From an uncultured Eubacteriaceae bacterium (GTDB lineage: Bacteria > Bacillota > Clostridia > Eubacteriales > Eubacteriaceae), in the NCBI GenBank assembly GCA_947625175.1, contig CANQNI010000008.1, positions 1 to 18,208 on the forward strand: a stretch of 18,208 nucleotides of DNA. The letters are read 5' to 3'. Every line of letters starts with the position of its first letter. Position 1 is the first letter of the stretch. The notes under the pieces are model-generated. The model worked only from the letters and a program-made list of their open reading frames with translations, ran no database searches and was not told the origin of the DNA. The position numbers and the translations under genes are program-made. This document shows, piece after piece, positions 15,550 through 18,208 of this stretch.

Positions 15550-16803
15550 TTAATCATTTCTATTCGGTTTCAAATCTATTATTGGATCGTTATTAACTTT
15601 TTTCTTTTTAAATCCTTTATAAAATTCTATTATTTGATTATTTGTTTTTATACCCCACCGTCCTTTTCGGGTAGAATGACTTTTTCTGAATTTACTCATA
15701 CTAATTTTATGTTTATGAGCAAATGTTTTAAGACAAGAAGATTCGTATAAGTACTTAAGTTGATTCATTATTGTACCAACGTTTTGGGCTAAGGAATAAT
15801 AATTATAATAACCATATAATTCTTTATTATAGGTTTGAAGAATGTTAAGATCACTCAAGCCTATTAAATAGCTTCTGGAAACTGGTTTCCAATTCTTTTC
15901 AGCTACATTTTTTACTAGTTTTTCATTAAAAACTATCTCTTTAATCTTTCCTCGAGGTATTCTTAATAGAATCTTATTTTTAAGTAAAATTTCATATTCT
16001 AAAAACTCAACACCCTTTTCAGACTTTAAAATCTTTAAAGTCTCAGCATCGTTATTAGGTTGAATTAAAGATATAGAGTTGTTTAGAATTTTACTTATTT
16101 CTTTACTTTTCTTATAATTTCCCTTTATTCCAATAATCCACTGATTTTGATAGCGTACAAATTTTAAATCATCAAAATTTAAACTTAATATGGAGTTATC
16201 AAAATCAATTAAATAAATATCAATAAGTATATTTCCAAGTTTGGTTCCTATTAAGGTTTTACTATAAGTTAAATTACTATTCCAAATACTTAAATAACCG
16301 GCATTTATAAATTTCCTTATTAGGTTAATAAACCGATCATCTTTAATTCGCCTTTTTAAAACTTCTATTAATTGATTTGTATTAATATTGGTAATATTCC
16401 AACTAGATTTAATAAACCAGTTAGAATTATTAAAATTATCTTTAATATCATTTAAAGCACTATGACAACTGGTATTATTAATAAAACCATAAGAGTGTTT
16501 GCTTAAAATCGGCTTAAAGATAATTTTTAAAATAGTACAAATAATTTCTTCAATGATTAAATCTCTTGGATTTTGTTTATTAATATTAGTTTTTATAATA
16601 GATTTTGGATGGAAACTTTGATCTTTTAAAGAATTAATTATTATATTAATTTCATTTTCAGTTAATTTAGTTGTATTAACTCTCTCTTGAACACTTAAAT
16701 AAAATTCTTTCTTATAAAGCAGGCTATAAAGTCGTTTGAATATAAAATTTTTATCTTGAGCATGAATAGAAAGATCGTTTAATAATTTATCTAAAAGTTT
16801 CAT
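15550..16803 (-). CDS. Group II intron maturase with degenerate reverse transcriptase
   Basis: This is the 417-residue intron-encoded protein, shorter than the roughly 560-610 residues of full reverse-transcriptase maturases. The N-terminal RT0-like RNA-binding segment is recognisable (FIFKRLYSLLYKKEFYLSVQ, 20-39), as is SYGFINNTSCHSAL (104-117) of the finger/palm. The catalytic parts are gone: the DIxxFFD region reads KSSWNITNIN (132-141), GTPQGG-SPLLAN reads GTKLGN followed by a deletion (186-191), and YADD reads YQNQ (218-221). RT motif 1 (R..YIPK..GK.RPLGIP) is deleted around 66-82. Domain X is well kept (about 310-390: SYLIGLSDLNILQTYNKELY, NYYSLAQNVG, SSCLKTFAHKHK). No HNH endonuclease follows. 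The ATG at 16803 has GAGG four bases upstream inside a hairpin. An intact frame despite lost catalysis suggests selection for splicing help alone. Confidence 0.9.
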   Translation of the reverse strand: MKLLDKLLNDLSIHAQDKNFIFKRLYSLLYKKEFYLSVQERVNTTKLTENEINIIINSLKDQSFHPKSIIKTNINKQNPRDLIIEEIICTILKIIFKPILSKHSYGFINNTSCHSALNDIKDNFNNSNWFIKSSWNITNINTNQLIEVLKRRIKDDRFINLIRKFINAGYLSIWNSNLTYSKTLIGTKLGNILIDIYLIDFDNSILSLNFDDLKFVRYQNQWIIGIKGNYKKSKEISKILNNSISLIQPNNDAETLKILKSEKGVEFLEYEILLKNKILLRIPRGKIKEIVFNEKLVKNVAEKNWKPVSRSYLIGLSDLNILQTYNKELYGYYNYYSLAQNVGTIMNQLKYLYESSCLKTFAHKHKISMSKFRKSHSTRKGRWGIKTNNQIIEFYKGFKKKKVNNDPIIDLKPNRND

Positions 16804-16816
16804 GACGCCTCGCGTC
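16804..16816 (-). promoter_or_regulatory. Hairpin holding the maturase ribosome binding site (domain IVa-like)
   Basis: On the minus strand GACGC-GAG-GCGTC is a perfect 5-bp stem with a 3-base loop, ending directly before the ATG (16803). The GAGG ribosome binding site lies in the loop and 3' arm, so the closed hairpin hides it. In the Lactococcus Ll.LtrB intron, domain IVa likewise contains the ribosome binding site and is the high-affinity maturase site that gives autoregulation. The same role is inferred here. Confidence 0.6.
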
Positions 16817-17362
16817 TCTTTTATTTTATTAAACTAAATAGACTACTTCCCTTTGCCATGTAATAAGTTTTCCTTATCTCAGACTACTATGGAAGTTCCG
16901 TTACCATATTGGATATTCATAATCTTAAATTAAATAGGCTTTGGCCATTCCAACTTAGGTAATCTCCGTTTCGAAATTTAGTTTAGGTTAATGAATGGTT
17001 TCGGATAGAACTTTTGTATAATAATTTAAATTATAAATAGACTGAGCAAAAATTTTGATAGTAAACCGTTAGTATTTATAACAGTTTAGTTAACTCAGAG
17101 ATAGAATCAAACAGAATATCTATCTGGAAAGCATTTTCCTCTTTATACTATTCTTCAGGCAGTCTAGCTTTTATCCTTGTCCATTCTTTATCTCGCAATT
17201 CAGTTGTATTCTCTCTGTCAGAATAACTTATTGCTTTAGCACATGCTATTTTCCTTTTCTGGTTTCCCATCCAAGTATCGAAATTTCTAAGTGCTTGATA
17301 GTTAGCCTATCATTACTAAATACCGACCTAATGGTATATCACTAAATTCTATACGGACGCAC
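16817..17362 (-). ncRNA. Group II intron domains I-III
   Basis: About 545 bases of structured RNA precede the maturase gene and hold no gene. The 5' end GTGCGTCCG is group II-like. The region contains the EBS1 hairpin (17063-17087), a possible EBS2 (17129-17133) and several local stems, including an outer CTGAG/CTCAG stem around the EBS1 arm. The segment nearest the gene (GGCAAAGGGAAG, about 16846-16857) is in the position of domain III. Domain limits within it cannot be fixed by eye. Confidence 0.75.
17063..17087 (-). ncRNA. EBS1 hairpin of the group II intron
   Basis: On the minus strand AAACTGTT and AACGGTTT form an 8-bp stem (one G-U) around the loop ATAAATACT. AATACT in the loop (17076-17071) is the exact complement of the last six bases of exon 1 (AGTATT, 17368-17363). 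The preceding loop base A (17077) can pair with the first base of exon 2 (T, 15446), the delta-delta' contact. It lies about 286 nt from the intron 5' end, a normal position. Confidence 0.85.
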
Positions 17363-18208
17363 AATACTTTGCTTAATATCACCAACCATAAATCGGTTAG
17401 AACCGTTTTCTACTTTTTGAATAATAGCTTCTTGGATTCCGTTTGTGTCCTGAACTTCGTCAAGATAAATGAGTTGAAATTCATTTTGAATACTTTCTCT
17501 AATTTCAGGTATATCTAGCAACTTTAATAAATTCTTTTCTAGGTCATTAAAATAAAGAATTCGAAGTGTTTTCTTTTTTTTATCCACTTCCTGATTGATT
17601 AATTTGGTTAACCAGATTAAATTTTTGAAAATCCTATTTAATTCTTTTAAAGTTTTTATTTCAGAATTTAAATCAAAACTGGAATAAAATTCTTTTAAGC
17701 CCTTTAAATCTGAATAAATCCCATCGCTAGCATTTCCTCTTAAATTTCGAACTTGATCAATAAGAATTTTCTCTTCATTGCTTAATTTATTTGATCTGGG
17801 GAAATTAACTGTTTGAGTTGGAAAGTTTTTAATATTATTAATTAAACCGCTAAAGGATTTTGAGTTATAGATAACATCAATGGCATCTATTTCAGCTTCT
17901 AAACGTTCTCTTCCTGTTGCTTTCTTACTCCAGGGAATATTTTGATATAATTTTGCAATTTCTTGATAAGTTAAATAAGCCGTCTCAATTACTGGTTTAA
18001 TATCTTCTTTTAAAGGAATTAAACTAGTTAAATTAAAGAAGTTTTCATCAGTCAAATTATCTAATTCATTTGTAAATTTATTAATCCATTCATCAGGATT
18101 TTCCAGCGTATCTAAGAATTTATTCAAGTCTGAAATTAATCTCTTAATTTCGTCATTATTTAACTGTCCTCCAAACAGATCCATTAATTCAATAAAATTT
18201 AAGGTTTC
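17363..18208 (-). CDS. addA: AddA helicase-nuclease, 5' exon (partial, runs off the right edge)
   Basis: This holds 282 in-frame codons of AddA upstream of the intron; the frame is open to the window edge, so the ATG at 18184 is internal. The true start, the Walker A motif and roughly 200 residues should lie beyond the window, judged from the roughly 1,230-residue family length. Seen here: a mostly helical segment of the 1B/2B type, YFNDLEKNLLKLL (about 219-231), the Walker B/motif II IYLDEVQDTNG (247-257) and the first half of motif III, FMVGDIKQSI (273-282). The last codon is ATT at 17365-17363. Without splicing, translation would add VRPYRI and stop, giving a protein lacking motifs IV-VI and the nuclease. 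The spliced product has at least 1,012 residues in this window. Confidence 0.92.

Larger units (their letters stand above)
15447..17362 (-). mobile_element. Group II intron interrupting addA (maturase-only, probably immobile)
   Basis: A 1,916-base group II intron lies in phase 0 between the Ile and Tyr codons of AddA motif III (QSI / YRF). It begins GTGCG (17362-17358) and ends TTTAC (15451-15447), both matching group II boundary rules. Domain V (15508-15541) and domain VI with a bulged branch-point A are canonical, and EBS1 pairs with the six bases before the splice site. Domain IV encodes a 417-residue protein whose reverse transcriptase is decayed but whose maturase domain X is kept, with no endonuclease. 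Splicing would restore AddA; without it, translation of exon 1 stops six codons into the intron (VRPYRI, stop). Loss of reverse transcriptase and endonuclease implies loss of mobility. Boundaries rest on exact exon joining and pairings seen in the sequence. Confidence 0.93.

Noticed and set aside
15517..15750. Plus-strand open frame of 77 codons within the intron
   Set aside because: It is antisense to domain V and the maturase C-terminus, has no ribosome binding site, and reads as a shadow of those features.
15550..16803. Retron, DGR or abortive-infection (Abi) reverse transcriptase
   Set aside because: The protein has group II domain X and lies in domain IV directly before a canonical domain V/VI. 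No msr/msd, template/variable repeat or Abi context is present.
13254..18208. addA as a pseudogene broken into two pieces by a frameshift or stop
   Set aside because: The break coincides with exact group II intron boundaries, and removing 15447-17362 rejoins a canonical motif III in frame.
1..18208. CRISPR array, tRNA/rRNA genes, insertion-sequence ends, prophage attachment site
   Set aside because: No regularly spaced repeats, cloverleaf or rRNA sequence, transposase or flanking terminal repeats were seen on reading both strands.

Overview
This window is AT-rich (roughly 30% GC by eye) chromosomal DNA from a low-GC, endospore-type Gram-positive bacterium (Bacillota). The conserved block spoVG-glmU-prs-pth / mfd-prsA-spoVB, strong AGGAGG-like ribosome binding sites, frequent TTG starts (5 of the 11 starts visible) and an AddA-type recombination nuclease all point that way. 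A clostridial or Halanaerobiales-like host fits, but genus cannot be settled from the sequence alone.

Layout. Positions 1-5116 (minus strand) hold an operon in transcription order mfd, a PrsA-like foldase lipoprotein, and the first 34 codons of a SpoVB/MurJ-type flippase. Positions 5117-5658 are a very AT-rich divergent intergenic region. Positions 5659-8014 (plus) hold a small cupin gene and a large multi-pass membrane protein (DUF6077-like, probably GT-C fold). Positions 7959-11392 (minus) hold spoVG, glmU, prs and pth; pth and the membrane-protein gene overlap tail to tail. Positions 11393-11771 are a divergent regulatory region leading to murC (11772-13226, plus), which ends in a bidirectional terminator shared with addA.

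The most interesting part is 13254-18208 (minus). The gene addA, encoding the helicase-nuclease subunit of the AddAB double-strand-break repair enzyme, is split inside helicase motif III (GDIKQSI / YRFRNADP) by a 1,916-bp group II intron at 15447-17362. The intron keeps a GTGCG 5' end, a canonical 34-nt domain V, a domain VI with a bulged A seven nucleotides from the 3' end, an EBS1 hairpin loop that pairs perfectly with the last six exon bases, and a matching delta base. Joining the exons restores the AddA reading frame exactly, so the RNA looks splicing-competent.

The 417-residue intron protein is an open reading frame with no stops, but its reverse transcriptase has lost the catalytic positions: the usual YADD reads YQNQ, the DIxxFFD region reads SSWNITN, RT motif 1 is gone, and there is no HNH endonuclease. 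The N-terminal RNA-binding segment and maturase domain X are well preserved. It therefore looks like a maturase-only, immobile intron kept because AddA needs splicing, a bacterial parallel to plastid MatK. A small GACGC-GAG-GCGTC hairpin sits immediately before its start codon and contains its ribosome binding site, as expected for autoregulation by the maturase.

How the genes work together: glmU and murC serve peptidoglycan precursor synthesis; the flippase and PrsA serve envelope building and secretion; prs supplies PRPP; pth recycles peptidyl-tRNA; mfd and addA cover transcription-coupled and recombinational DNA repair; SpoVG is a developmental RNA/DNA-binding regulator. The cupin/membrane-protein pair, on the opposite strand between pth and mfd, looks like an insertion into an ancestral operon.
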